Source of the DNA: Luxibacter massiliensis
GTDB taxonomy: Bacteria; Bacillota; Clostridia; Lachnospirales; Lachnospiraceae
DNA: 64,000 nt
Direction of reading: 5' to 3'
Assembly: GCF_900604355.1 (NCBI RefSeq)
Contig: NZ_UWOE01000002.1
Coordinates: forward strand, 186,001-250,000
Shown here: positions 52,473-61,669 of the stretch, in pieces
How positions within the stretch are numbered: position 1 is the first letter of the stretch
Layout: every line of letters begins with the position of its first letter
Notes under the pieces: model-generated
Database searches by the model: none
Seen by the model: only the letters and a program-made list of their open reading frames with translations
What the model was told of the DNA's origin: nothing
Made by a program: the position numbers and the translations under genes

Positions 52473-52781
52473 ATGATAGAAGAAACCATAAAGGCGATAA
52501 GAGAGACAGAGGGAAAAGCCGGGGCCATTGTAAAGGATGCTGATGCACAGTGTAAAAGGATACTGGAAGATGCATCCAGGGAGGCGAAGGAGCTGGGGAC
52601 AGAGCTGACCCAAAAAGAGGATAAAAGGGCAGAGGCTGCTATGGAAGATGCCGTAAAGAAGGGCGGAGAAGTCCAAAAAGCAGCGCTGGCAGAAGTAGAG
52701 AATGAAATCAAAGGCCTCAAACAAGCTGCTTTGGCAAAGGAAGAGGAGGCAGTAAGTCTCGTAATATCACAATTGGTTTAG
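52473..52781 (+). CDS. ntpF: V-type ATPase peripheral stalk subunit (G/H-like)
   Basis: A 102-residue protein that is almost wholly charged coiled coil, as in NtpF/subunit G. It occupies the first place of an operon in the same order as Enterococcus hirae ntpFIKECGABD. ATG 52473 is favoured over GTG 52464 by the AAAGGCGGTGA upstream. It pairs with subunit E to form the stator stalk. Confidence 0.85.
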   Translation: MIEETIKAIRETEGKAGAIVKDADAQCKRILEDASREAKELGTELTQKEDKRAEAAMEDAVKKGGEVQKAALAEVENEIKGLKQAALAKEEEAVSLVISQLV

Positions 52782-52811
52782 GGAAAAGCGAGATAAAGGA
52801 GGGATGGTATT

Positions 52812-54824
52812 ATGGCGGTATTGCAGATGCAGCGAATTAGTATCTGCGCATTGAAGAAAGACCGAAAGGCAATTCTGGAAAAGCTTCAGAGCATGGGAGT
52901 CATGGAAGTCAGCCATGTGCTGGATGAGGATGAGGATTTCCACAGGATGGATACAGCCAACGCGAAAAGCAGCTTTGAGAAAGCAGCCTCGCAGGCTGAC
53001 CAGGCATTGGACATACTGGGACAGTATGCGCCGGAGAAACAGTCTATGCTCTCCTCTCTGGCAGGTAAGGATTTGATTGACCAGAAGAAGTATCAGTCAG
53101 TGGTCGCTGACAGGGAAAGGCTGCAAAAGACGGCCAAGAAGATCCAAATGTTGGACAAGGAGCGGGCAGAGCAAAAGGCGAATATACTAAAGATTGAGAA
53201 CACGATAGAAGCACTGAACCCCTGGATGAATTTAGATGTCCCCATGGATTTTAAAGGGACAGAGCATATCACTATGCTGCTTGGAACCCTGCCTGGTATG
53301 CTGGGCCTGGAGGATGTGTACGCCCTGCTGGCAGATTGGAAGGCGGAATTAAAAGCCGATGTCCATGTCATTTTCTCAGAACAGGACGCCACATATGTAG
53401 CAGTATTTTGTCTTAGGGAAGATGAGGCCCATGCTGAGGAAGTCCTCAGGGCAGCTGGTTTTGCAAAACCCACCCAGACAACAGATAAAGTGCCTGCTGA
53501 GGCAAAGGCGGAGCTGGAAGGGGAGATAGCAGCTATTAACAGCAGGATTGCAGAGCTGGAGAAAGAAATCTCTGCCATGGCGGCAGACCGCGGGGGATTA
53601 AAGCTGATTGCTGACTATTACAGGATCCGCGCTGAAAAGTATGAAGTACTGGGACAGCTGCCACAGTCAGAAAGGACATTTCTGGTGAGTGGGTATGTAC
53701 CCAAACAGTCCGTGCCAAAGTTACAGAAAAGCCTTGCCGGCAAATACGACTGTGTCGTGGATATTGAGGATACTACAGAGGATGAGGATGTGCCCGTCCT
53801 TCTTAAAAACAATAAGTTTGCGGCCAGCTCAGAGGGCGTGCTTGAGGCGTTTGGGCTTCCTGCCAAGGGAGAGGTAGACCCCACGGCCATCATGGCAGTC
53901 TTTTATGTTTTTCTATTTGGACTTATGCTGTCAGACGCCGCATATGGGGCGATTGTTTCTATAGCATGCGGCATACTGATACTCAAGTTCCCGAGGATGG
54001 CGAGCAGTATGAAGAAGTCGCTGCAGCTATTCTTCTGGTGTGGTATTTCTACGTTATTCTGGGGTATCATGTTTGGAGGATATTTTGGCGATGTGGTAGA
54101 TGTAATCTCACAGACATTTTTTGATAAAAAGGTCAGTATACCGGCCCTGTGGTTTGTACCGCTGAATAACCCGATGAAACTTCTGGTTTATTCCATGCTG
54201 TTTGGTACGATCCACCTGTTTACCGGACTTGCGATTAAAGGGTATATGTGCCTTAGGGATAAGAAATATATGGACTTTTTCTGTGATGTAATACTATGGT
54301 TTGTATTTTTGATCGGCCTTTTGATTATGTTGCTTCCGAGTGATATTTTTGCGTCAATTGCACAGGCTCAGATCGTCTTCCCGCCTGCAGTGAATGCGCT
54401 GGGCAAATGGATGGCGATTCTTGGGGCAGTTGGAATTGTGCTGATGTCCGGCCGGGCGAACAAGAACTTTGGCCTGAGGATTGCGTTGGGAGCCTATGAC
54501 CTCTACAATGTGACAGGCTGGCTGAGCGATGTATTGTCGTATTCAAGACTTCTGGCGCTGGGACTTGCAACAGGAGTTATTGCATCTGTCGTAAACCAGA
54601 TGGGCAGTATGGGCGGAAAAAGTGTATTTGGAGTGATACTCTTTATTTTTGCCTTTGTAGTAGGCCATATATTTAATTTAGCGATTAACCTTTTGGGGGC
54701 CTATGTGCATACAAACCGTCTCCAATACGTAGAGTTTTTTGGAAAATTTTATGAGGGCGGGGGACGTGCATTTAATCCCTTTAAAGAAAATACAAAATAT
54801 GCAGATATTAAGGAGGAAATGTAG
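52812..54824 (+). CDS. ntpI: V-type ATPase subunit I (a)
   Basis: A 670-residue stator protein. Residues 1-345 form the soluble arm (coiled coils and two globular ends). The membrane half begins near 360 (IMAVFYVFLFGLMLSDAAYG) and has eight helices; the essential Arg is in LSDVLSYSRLLALGLATGV, and HTNRLQYVEFFGKFYEGGGRAFNPF closes the channel domain. AAGGAGGGATGG precedes ATG 52812. Confidence 0.96.
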   Translation: MAVLQMQRISICALKKDRKAILEKLQSMGVMEVSHVLDEDEDFHRMDTANAKSSFEKAASQADQALDILGQYAPEKQSMLSSLAGKDLIDQKKYQSVVADRERLQKTAKKIQMLDKERAEQKANILKIENTIEALNPWMNLDVPMDFKGTEHITMLLGTLPGMLGLEDVYALLADWKAELKADVHVIFSEQDATYVAVFCLREDEAHAEEVLRAAGFAKPTQTTDKVPAEAKAELEGEIAAINSRIAELEKEISAMAADRGGLKLIADYYRIRAEKYEVLGQLPQSERTFLVSGYVPKQSVPKLQKSLAGKYDCVVDIEDTTEDEDVPVLLKNNKFAASSEGVLEAFGLPAKGEVDPTAIMAVFYVFLFGLMLSDAAYGAIVSIACGILILKFPRMASSMKKSLQLFFWCGISTLFWGIMFGGYFGDVVDVISQTFFDKKVSIPALWFVPLNNPMKLLVYSMLFGTIHLFTGLAIKGYMCLRDKKYMDFFCDVILWFVFLIGLLIMLLPSDIFASIAQAQIVFPPAVNALGKWMAILGAVGIVLMSGRANKNFGLRIALGAYDLYNVTGWLSDVLSYSRLLALGLATGVIASVVNQMGSMGGKSVFGVILFIFAFVVGHIFNLAINLLGAYVHTNRLQYVEFFGKFYEGGGRAFNPFKENTKYADIKEEM

Positions 54825-54826
54825 TT

Positions 54827-55303
54827 ATGAGTCAGTTAGGTATTGTTTATGCGCTTATGGGTGCAGCAGTGGCAGTTTTTCTTGCAGGGGCAGGCTCCGC
54901 TTTGGGGGTAGGTATTGCAGGGCAGGCTGCGTCTGGAGTTGTGTCAGAGGATCCGAGTAAATTCGCCAAGGTGCTGATCCTTCAGCTTCTTCCGGGTACA
55001 CAGGGTATCTATGGACTGCTGGTAGGGTTTATCACACTTTCTAAAATTGGACTGTTAGGCGGCGGCATGGCGGAGGTATCTGTACAGACAGGACTTTTGA
55101 TTCTTGCAGCATGCCTTCCCATCGGTATTGTAGGGCTGATCTCCGGGAAATCACAGGGAAAGACAGCGGCAGCCGCAATCGGCATTATTGCAAAGAAGCC
55201 AGACCAGTTTGGTAAGGCTATGCTTTTCCCGGCAATGGTTGAGACATACGCGATTCTGGCACTTCTGATTTCCATCCTGGCAGTCAGCGCGATTCAGGTC
55301 TAA
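54827..55303 (+). CDS. ntpK: V-type ATPase rotor ring subunit K, sodium signature
   Basis: A 158-residue four-helix proteolipid of the duplicated type. The ion-binding carboxylate is Glu139 in AMVETYAIL. The sodium ligands of E. hirae NtpK (Leu61, Thr64, Gln65, Gln110, Glu139) align with Leu55, Thr58, Gln59 (LLPGTQG), Gln110 (GKSQGK) and Glu139 here, so all are conserved. The N-terminal hairpin lacks a carboxylate, as expected. This supports sodium coupling. Confidence 0.96.
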   Translation: MSQLGIVYALMGAAVAVFLAGAGSALGVGIAGQAASGVVSEDPSKFAKVLILQLLPGTQGIYGLLVGFITLSKIGLLGGGMAEVSVQTGLLILAACLPIGIVGLISGKSQGKTAAAAIGIIAKKPDQFGKAMLFPAMVETYAILALLISILAVSAIQV

Positions 55304-55379
55304 TCTGCCCGGATTTGCAGCCATATCGCAGGAAGTTGATATTGGATTTATGTAAAAAGAAGAAAGGTAGAGCTAATAG

Positions 55380-55973
55380 ATGAGTGGATTAGACAAAATG
55401 AAAAGTCAGATTCTGGATGAGGCGTCCCACTCAGCGGAAATGAAAATCGCAGAAGCAAAGGCAAAGGCTGAAGAGATTTTAAATGAAGCCAGGGCCGAGG
55501 CGGAGGCAAAGGCTGAGAAGATTTCCGGCAAATCACAGGAGAAGGTAAAGGACTATGAAAAAAGGGTGGCGTCCTCCTGCGAGATGCAGCGCAAGCAGGC
55601 AGTTCTTGGGGCAAAACAGGAACTGATAGCAGATGTGCTGGCCAAGGCATATGAGAGAGTCATAGGCCTGGACGGGGAGCCATATTTTGATATGGTCCGC
55701 AGAATGCTTATAAAATATGTGCTGCCGGAGTCAGGCGTAATATATTTTTCAGACAGAGATCTGAGTAGAATGCCTAAAGGGTTTGAGCAGGAGATTCAGA
55801 AGGCTGCCGCTGAAAAAGGCGGCGTCCTGGAATTGTCCAGGGAAGCCAGAGATATAGACGGAGGCTTTATCCTTGTTTATGGCGGGATTGAAGAGAACTG
55901 TACAATAAAGGCATTATTTGATGCACAGAGAGATGAGCTGTCCGATAAAGTGCACGGATTATTATTTTCATAA
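55380..55973 (+). CDS. ntpE: V-type ATPase subunit E
   Basis: A 197-residue peripheral stalk subunit. An Ala/Glu/Lys-rich coiled coil (residues 1-90) leads to a compact C-terminal domain (FDMVRRMLIKYVLPESGVIYF, EKGGVLELSREARDIDGGFILVYGGIEENCTI). The ATG at 55380 lies just after AAGGTAGAGC. Pairs with NtpF. Confidence 0.92.
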   Translation: MSGLDKMKSQILDEASHSAEMKIAEAKAKAEEILNEARAEAEAKAEKISGKSQEKVKDYEKRVASSCEMQRKQAVLGAKQELIADVLAKAYERVIGLDGEPYFDMVRRMLIKYVLPESGVIYFSDRDLSRMPKGFEQEIQKAAAEKGGVLELSREARDIDGGFILVYGGIEENCTIKALFDAQRDELSDKVHGLLFS

Positions 55974-56077
55974 GGAACATCTGTGCTGCCGGCCCAAGGG
56001 TATTGCCGGACAGCCAGGATGTGTCTGCAGCCGGGGCGGGTTTGGCTTATCTGGCTGCATAGGCAGGAGGGTTAGTC

Positions 56078-57049
56078 TTGAATGATTTAGAATATACTTA
56101 CGCCGTTGCGCGTATACGTGCTTTGGAGGCTTCGCTGTTTTCCAGTACAGAGATTGAGCGGCTGTTAGCCTGCTCAGACGAGGAGCAGTGCCTGCAGTTT
56201 TTGAACGAAAAAGGCTGGGGGGACGGGACAGGCTCTATGGACGCTTCTGATATGCTGAAAAGAGAAGAGGAAAGGACCTGGGAAGTGATTGGCGATGTTG
56301 CTCCAGATCTGTCTGTGTTTGATGTCCTTTCTTATCCCAAATTGTTCCATAACCTGAAAGCTGCAATTAAAGAAGTCTGCACAGAAGTGGAGAACCAGAA
56401 TATTTTTTATGACGACTGTTCTATAAAAGGACAGGAAATGCTTCAGATTGTCAGGAATAAAGAGTTCCACCGCCTGCCGGGGAAAATGGGGGAGGCAGCC
56501 TCTGAAGCATATGACACACTGCTTCATACACGGGATGGCCAGCTCTGTGACATTATAATTGACAGGGCGGCCCTGGAGGCGATTTATGAAGCAGGCCAGA
56601 AGGCGAAGGATGAGATTATCCAGAATTATGCAGAGTCCACCGTGGCAATCGCCGACATTAAGATTGCCGTGCGTGCGCAGAAAACTGCGAAATCTGCGGA
56701 ATTTATGAAGCGGGCCATGGCGCCCTGCCAGAGTGTGAACACGGAGCAGCTTGCAAAGGCGGCCATAAGCGGCATGGATGCCATACGCGATTATCTGTCA
56801 GGCACCACATATGCAGAGGGCGCCGCTGCACTGGAGGAGTCACCGTCAGCCTTTGAACGCTGGTGTGACAACCGCATGATGGAAACAATCAGGCCTCAGA
56901 AATACAATGCTTTTTCTGTGGGCCCTCTGGTGGCTTATGTCCTGGCCAGAGAGAATGAGATAAAGACAGTTCGGATTATCCTGACCGGAAAGCAGAATGA
57001 TTTTCCGGAGGGTGCGATTCGGGAAAGGATAAGGGAGATGTATGTATAA
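56078..57049 (+). CDS. ntpC: V-type ATPase subunit C
   Basis: A 323-residue funnel-shaped subunit that connects the K ring to the D-F shaft. The N-terminus YTYAVARIRALEASLFS and the C-terminal LVAYVLARENEIKTVRIILTGKQN are standard for archaeal/V-type subunit C. The start is TTG at 56078 with GGAGG ahead; no ATG fits the conserved N-terminus. Confidence 0.93.
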   Translation: MNDLEYTYAVARIRALEASLFSSTEIERLLACSDEEQCLQFLNEKGWGDGTGSMDASDMLKREEERTWEVIGDVAPDLSVFDVLSYPKLFHNLKAAIKEVCTEVENQNIFYDDCSIKGQEMLQIVRNKEFHRLPGKMGEAASEAYDTLLHTRDGQLCDIIIDRAALEAIYEAGQKAKDEIIQNYAESTVAIADIKIAVRAQKTAKSAEFMKRAMAPCQSVNTEQLAKAAISGMDAIRDYLSGTTYAEGAAALEESPSAFERWCDNRMMETIRPQKYNAFSVGPLVAYVLARENEIKTVRIILTGKQNDFPEGAIRERIREMYV

Positions 57050-57362
57050 GATTGCAGTAATTGGCGATTATGACAGCATTTACGGGTTTGCAACCCTGGG
57101 CCTTAGCATCTGCCCTGTCCGCAGCCGGGAGGAAGCCAGGGATAAGCTGAGGCAGCTTGCAGCCGGAAAGTATGGGATTATTTATATTACGGAAGCCGTT
57201 GCGGCAGAGCTGACAGAAGTGATCGAAGAATATAAGGAGCAGACCTTGCCTGCAATTATACAGATTCCAGGAGTTTCGGGGAACACAGGGGCAGGCGTGG
57301 AAGGCGTAAAGAAAACTGTGGAGCAGGCAGTCGGATCAGATATCCTGTTTTCACAGGAGTAA
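57042..57362 (+). CDS. ntpG: V-type ATPase subunit F
   Basis: A 106-residue Rossmann-like subunit of the central shaft, partner of D. It begins YKIAVIGDYDSIYGFATLGL and has YGIIYITEAVAAEL and LPAIIQIPGVSG. ATG 57042 overlaps the ntpC stop by eight bases, so translation is coupled. Some systems call this gene ntpG. Confidence 0.94.
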   Translation: MYKIAVIGDYDSIYGFATLGLSICPVRSREEARDKLRQLAAGKYGIIYITEAVAAELTEVIEEYKEQTLPAIIQIPGVSGNTGAGVEGVKKTVEQAVGSDILFSQE

Positions 57363-57384
57363 GAAAGGTGGTAAATTCGTCGAA

Positions 57385-59151
57385 ATGAGTACGGGCACAA
57401 TTAAAAAAGTGGCAGGCCCTCTGGTTATCGCAGAGGGAATGCGTGACGCGAACATGTTTGACGTGGTTCGTGTAAGCAATCAGAGACTGATTGGCGAAAT
57501 CATTGAGATACATGGAGACGAGGCCTCAATACAGGTTTACGAGGAGACATCGGGACTGGGGCCGGGAGAGCCGGTAGAGTCCATGGAAGTACCTATGTCT
57601 GTAGAGCTGGGGCCTGGCTTGATTACTAGTATCTATGATGGGATCCAGAGGCCTCTGGATGATATCATGAAGGTTTCAGGTAATAATCTTAAGAGGGGCG
57701 TAGAGGTTCCTTCACTGAAAAGAGATCTGAAGTGGGAGTTTGTTCCCACCGTATCTGCCGGCGATGAAGTGGAAGCCGGAGACGTAATAGGGACAGTGCA
57801 GGAGACAATCGTTGTCCAGCAGAAAATCATGGTGCCATATGGCGTCCAGGGCAAGATTAAAGAGATTAAGGCCGGAGAGTTTACGGTGGAGGAGACAGTC
57901 GCTGTTGTTGAGACACCGCAGGGGGACAAGGAACTTACATTGATGCAGAAATGGCCGGTCCGCAAAGGGCGTCCCTATAAGAAGAAACTTCCACCGGAAA
58001 TGCCCCTTGTAACAGGCCAGAGAGTTGTAGATACATTTTTCCCCATAGCTAAGGGAGGCGTGGCTGCGGTACCAGGACCATTTGGGAGCGGCAAGACAGT
58101 GATCCAGCATCAGCTTGCTAAATGGGCAGAGGCAGATATTGTGGTGTATATAGGATGTGGTGAGCGCGGAAATGAGATGACAGACGTTTTGAATGAATTT
58201 CCAGAGCTGAAGGATCCTAAGACGGGCCAGTCTTTGATGCAGAGGACTGTTCTCATCGCAAATACCTCAGATATGCCTGTTGCGGCCCGTGAGGCATCTA
58301 TCTACACAGGTATCACCATTGCTGAGTATTTCAGGGATATGGGATTTTCAGTGGCTTTGATGGCTGACTCCACCTCCCGCTGGGCAGAGGCCCTCCGTGA
58401 AATGTCAGGCCGTCTGGAAGAGATGCCTGGTGAGGAAGGCTATCCCGCGTACCTTGGAAGCCGTCTTGCTCAGTTCTATGAGCGTGCCGGACATGTAATA
58501 TCTTTAGGTAAAGAGGGAAGAGAAGGGGCCCTGTCTGTTATCGGCGCCGTATCCCCTCCGGGAGGAGATATTTCGGAACCTGTATCACAGGCAACACTGC
58601 GTATTGTAAAAGTATTTTGGGGGTTGGATTCTGCCCTTGCATATAAAAGGCATTTCCCTGCTATTAACTGGCTGAACAGTTATTCCTTATACCTGGATGA
58701 TATGCAAAAGTGGTTTAATACCCAGGTGGCTTCTGACTGGATGGAAAACCGCCAGAAAATGATGACTCTTCTCCAGGAAGAGGCAGAGTTGGAAGAGATC
58801 GTTAAAATGGTAGGTATGGATGCACTCTCACCTAGTGACCGCCTGAAGATGGAAGCTGCACGCTCAATCCGTGAGGACTTCCTGCATCAGAACTCATTCC
58901 ACGAGGTGGATACCTACACATCACTGAAAAAACAGCATATGATGATGAATCTGGTTATGGCTTTCTATGAGCAGGCTGTGGAGGCCCTGGGAGAAGGCGC
59001 TTCCCTGCAGAAGCTGATTAATATGCCAGTGCGTGAGCAGATTGGACGTTTCAAGTATACTCTTGAGGATGAGCTGGATCAGGGATATGAAGAGGTGAAG
59101 AAGGAGCTTCATGTGGAGATTGCCAATACATTAGGGAAGGAGGACCTCTAA
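57385..59151 (+). CDS. ntpA: V-type ATPase catalytic subunit A
   Basis: A 588-residue catalytic subunit. The P-loop is GPFGSGKTVIQHQLA, preceded by the long non-homologous region (residues about 115-185) that marks A subunits. VYIGCGERGNEM holds the catalytic Glu and MADSTSRWAEALREMSGRLEEMPGEEGYPAYL is diagnostic. AGAAAGGTGG precedes ATG 57385. Confidence 0.98.
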   Translation: MSTGTIKKVAGPLVIAEGMRDANMFDVVRVSNQRLIGEIIEIHGDEASIQVYEETSGLGPGEPVESMEVPMSVELGPGLITSIYDGIQRPLDDIMKVSGNNLKRGVEVPSLKRDLKWEFVPTVSAGDEVEAGDVIGTVQETIVVQQKIMVPYGVQGKIKEIKAGEFTVEETVAVVETPQGDKELTLMQKWPVRKGRPYKKKLPPEMPLVTGQRVVDTFFPIAKGGVAAVPGPFGSGKTVIQHQLAKWAEADIVVYIGCGERGNEMTDVLNEFPELKDPKTGQSLMQRTVLIANTSDMPVAAREASIYTGITIAEYFRDMGFSVALMADSTSRWAEALREMSGRLEEMPGEEGYPAYLGSRLAQFYERAGHVISLGKEGREGALSVIGAVSPPGGDISEPVSQATLRIVKVFWGLDSALAYKRHFPAINWLNSYSLYLDDMQKWFNTQVASDWMENRQKMMTLLQEEAELEEIVKMVGMDALSPSDRLKMEAARSIREDFLHQNSFHEVDTYTSLKKQHMMMNLVMAFYEQAVEALGEGASLQKLINMPVREQIGRFKYTLEDELDQGYEEVKKELHVEIANTLGKEDL

Positions 59152-60522
59152 ATGCCAAAAGAATATAGAACAATACAGGAAGTGGCCGGCCCCCTGATGT
59201 TGGTGCGCGGTGTAGAGAATGTCTCCTACGACGAACTGGGAGAGATTGAACTTGCAAGCGGTGAGACCCGGCGCTGCAAGGTGTTGGAAATTAATGGAAA
59301 TGATGCTCTTGTACAGTTATTTGAAAGTGCTACAGGAATTAATCTTTCCAACAGTAAAGTAAGGTTTCTGGGACGCAGTATGGAGCTGGGAGTATCAGAA
59401 GATATGTTGGGCCGTGTTTTTGACGGCTTGGGCCGACCCATTGATGAGGGGCCGGATATTCTTCCAGATGCCCGCATGGATATCAATGGCCTGCCTATGA
59501 ACCCGGCTGCCAGAAGCTACCCTGAGGAGTTTATCCAGACAGGGGTATCTGCCATCGATGGACTGAATACTCTGGTCCGCGGACAAAAGCTTCCCATTTT
59601 CTCAGCTTCCGGCCTGCCCCACGCCCAGCTTGCGGCACAGATTGCAAGACAGGCCAAGGTTCTTGGGACAGACGAGAACTTTGCAGTTGTATTTGCGGCT
59701 ATGGGTATTACATTTGAGGAATCCAACTTTTTTATTGAGAGTTTTAAGGAGACGGGCGCCATTGACAGGACAGTGCTGTTCGTGAACCTGGCCAATGACC
59801 CGGCTATAGAGCGAATTGCCACACCCCGTATGGCTTTGACAGCAGCAGAATACCTTGCTTTTGAGAAGGATATGCATGTCCTTGTAATTCTGACTGATAT
59901 TACGAACTACGCAGATGCCCTGCGTGAAGTTTCCGCTGCCCGCAAGGAGGTGCCGGGCCGGCGTGGTTATCCTGGATATATGTATACGGACCTGGCCTCC
60001 CTGTATGAGAGAGCAGGACGGCAGGACGGCAGGAAAGGAAGTATCACGATGATACCAATCCTGACAATGCCCGAGGATGACAAGACACATCCTATTCCTG
60101 ACCTTACAGGGTATATTACAGAGGGACAGATTATTTTGAGCCGTGATTTGTACCGCAGAGGCATTGCGCCTCCGGTGGATGTCCTGCCTTCATTGTCACG
60201 TCTGAAGGATAAGGGTATCGGTGATGGCAAGACCCGTGCAGATCATTCCAACACTATGAACCAGTTGTTCGCGGCATATGCACGTGGAAAGGATGCTAAG
60301 GAGCTGATGGTAATCCTGGGAGAGGCGGCTCTGACAGATATTGATCTGATATATGCAAAGTTTGCCGATGCTTTTGAGGCAGAATATGTATCCCAGGGAT
60401 ACTTCACAGACCGTGGAATCGAAGAGACTTTAAATATTGGATGGAAATTACTCTCCATGCTGCCAAGGACGGAATTGAAACGTATTGACGATAAGTTCCT
60501 GGATCAGTACTATGAAGGATAG
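59152..60522 (+). CDS. ntpB: V-type ATPase subunit B
   Basis: A 456-residue regulatory subunit. The canonical P-loop is replaced by FSASGLPHAQLAAQIARQ, as in other B subunits, so it does not hydrolyse ATP itself. YPGYMYTDLASLYERAGR and TIPILTMPEDDKTHPIPDLTGYITEGQI are typical. It begins directly at the base after the ntpA stop. Confidence 0.98.
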   Translation: MPKEYRTIQEVAGPLMLVRGVENVSYDELGEIELASGETRRCKVLEINGNDALVQLFESATGINLSNSKVRFLGRSMELGVSEDMLGRVFDGLGRPIDEGPDILPDARMDINGLPMNPAARSYPEEFIQTGVSAIDGLNTLVRGQKLPIFSASGLPHAQLAAQIARQAKVLGTDENFAVVFAAMGITFEESNFFIESFKETGAIDRTVLFVNLANDPAIERIATPRMALTAAEYLAFEKDMHVLVILTDITNYADALREVSAARKEVPGRRGYPGYMYTDLASLYERAGRQDGRKGSITMIPILTMPEDDKTHPIPDLTGYITEGQIILSRDLYRRGIAPPVDVLPSLSRLKDKGIGDGKTRADHSNTMNQLFAAYARGKDAKELMVILGEAALTDIDLIYAKFADAFEAEYVSQGYFTDRGIEETLNIGWKLLSMLPRTELKRIDDKFLDQYYEG

Positions 60523-60569
60523 GCTGTAGGGAAAATGGGCAGTATTTACAGAAGGAGAGGTGAGTATAT

Positions 60570-61229
60570 TTGGCGTCCACACAGGTAAACCCAACCCGTA
60601 TGGAGTTGACCCGACTGAAGAAGAAACGGATTACAGCCATACGAGGCCATAAATTATTAAAGGATAAGCGTGACGAACTGATGCGCCAGTATCTGGATCT
60701 GGTTCGGGAGAATATGGAAGTGCGCAGGCGGGTGGAGGAGGGGATCCTCTCTGCCAACAAGAACTTCGTCATCGCAAAAGCCGGCATGTCAGAAGCAGCG
60801 CTCAATACGGCCCTTATGGCACCTAAACAAGAAATTAACCTGGTGCCAGGGGAACAGAATGTAATGAGTGTAAATATACCGACCTTTGATTATAAGACCA
60901 GGACAGCGGATGAGAATGATATCTATTCCTATGGATTTGCATTTACATCCAGTGATTTGGATGGCGCAGTCAAATCTCTGGCGGATATTCTTCCAGATAT
61001 GATGCGGCTGGCTGAGTGTGAAAAGGCATGCCAGCTGATGGCTGCAGAGATTGAGAAGACGAGAAGGCGTGTTAATGCCCTGGAGCATGTCATCATTCCT
61101 GAGACAGAAAAAAATATCAAGTATATAACCATGAAATTAGATGAAAATGAGAGAAGCACACAGATTCGTCTGATGAAAGTGAAGGATATGATGCTTGAGG
61201 AGGCCCATCATTATAAAGAGCAGGCTTAG
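60570..61229 (+). CDS. ntpD: V-type ATPase subunit D
   Basis: A 219-residue central shaft: long N- and C-terminal helices (NPTRMELTRLKKKRITAIRGHKLLKDKRDEL; TRRRVNALEHVIIPETEKNIKYITMKLDENERSTQIRLMKVKDMML) with a short middle domain. The start is TTG at 60570, with GGAGAGGTGAG upstream. Last gene of the operon; ntpH and ntpJ are not present. Confidence 0.96.
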   Translation: MASTQVNPTRMELTRLKKKRITAIRGHKLLKDKRDELMRQYLDLVRENMEVRRRVEEGILSANKNFVIAKAGMSEAALNTALMAPKQEINLVPGEQNVMSVNIPTFDYKTRTADENDIYSYGFAFTSSDLDGAVKSLADILPDMMRLAECEKACQLMAAEIEKTRRRVNALEHVIIPETEKNIKYITMKLDENERSTQIRLMKVKDMMLEEAHHYKEQA

Positions 61230-61259
61230 GACTTAGATTTATAAATTTATCTATTGGGG

Positions 61260-61315
61260 AAATCCCTCCCACTTCCATGCCCCAGAGGCGTGAGTGGGGG
61301 GATTTTCTTTTTTTA
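61260..61315 (+). terminator. Terminator of the V-type ATPase operon
   Basis: AAATCCCTCCCAC (61260-61272) pairs with GTGGGGGGATTT (61294-61305), one G-T pair, followed by TCTTTTTTT. Confidence 0.8.
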
Positions 61316-61346
61316 GGCAGGACAACAGACATTTTTTTAATTATCC

Positions 61347-61389
61347 CGCGTATTTTGGATGCAATAATTCCAAGATACGCGCTTTTTTT
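61347..61389 (+). terminator. Second terminator-like hairpin
   Basis: CGCGTATTTTGG (61347-61358) pairs with CCAAGATACGCG (61370-61381) with one mismatch, followed by seven T. Tandem with the terminator upstream. Confidence 0.7.
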
Positions 61390-61551
61390 ATTCCCACAGG
61401 CAACGGGTTAAGCGGACAGGCCTAGATATGCAAGTATATGCTTTCCATATTTCTTTATATAAAATTTTAATATGCCATCTGAAAGAGAAAGGTTAATTGT
61501 AAAATACTACAAAAAATCATATTCAGGATTGTGCAATATATAGAAAAATTA

Positions 61552-61643
61552 GTTACATATATCACATATTATTGACAAAAGTAACGTTGGGTAGTAAAGT
61601 TGGCATAAAGTTACAAATGAATCATATATATTACATATGTAAC
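61552..61643 (+). promoter_or_regulatory. Promoter and GTTACA-type operator boxes of the aldolase operon
   Basis: TTGACA (61572-61577), 17-base spacer and TAAAGT (61595-61600). Boxes GTTACATAT (61552-61560) and GTTACAAAT (61610-61618), and the palindrome TTACATATGTAA (61631-61642), surround the promoter. The SorC-type regulator encoded downstream is the likely binder. Confidence 0.5.
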
Positions 61644-61669
61644 AATCTAAAAAGAAAGAGGAGAAAATT

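Larger units (their letters stand above)
61230..61669. other. Intergenic region: terminators, promoter and possible operators
   Basis: About 440 bases. Two terminator-like hairpins (61260-61315 and 61347-61389) follow the V-type operon, then an AT-rich stretch, and the promoter and GTTACA boxes of the aldolase operon. Confidence 0.65.
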
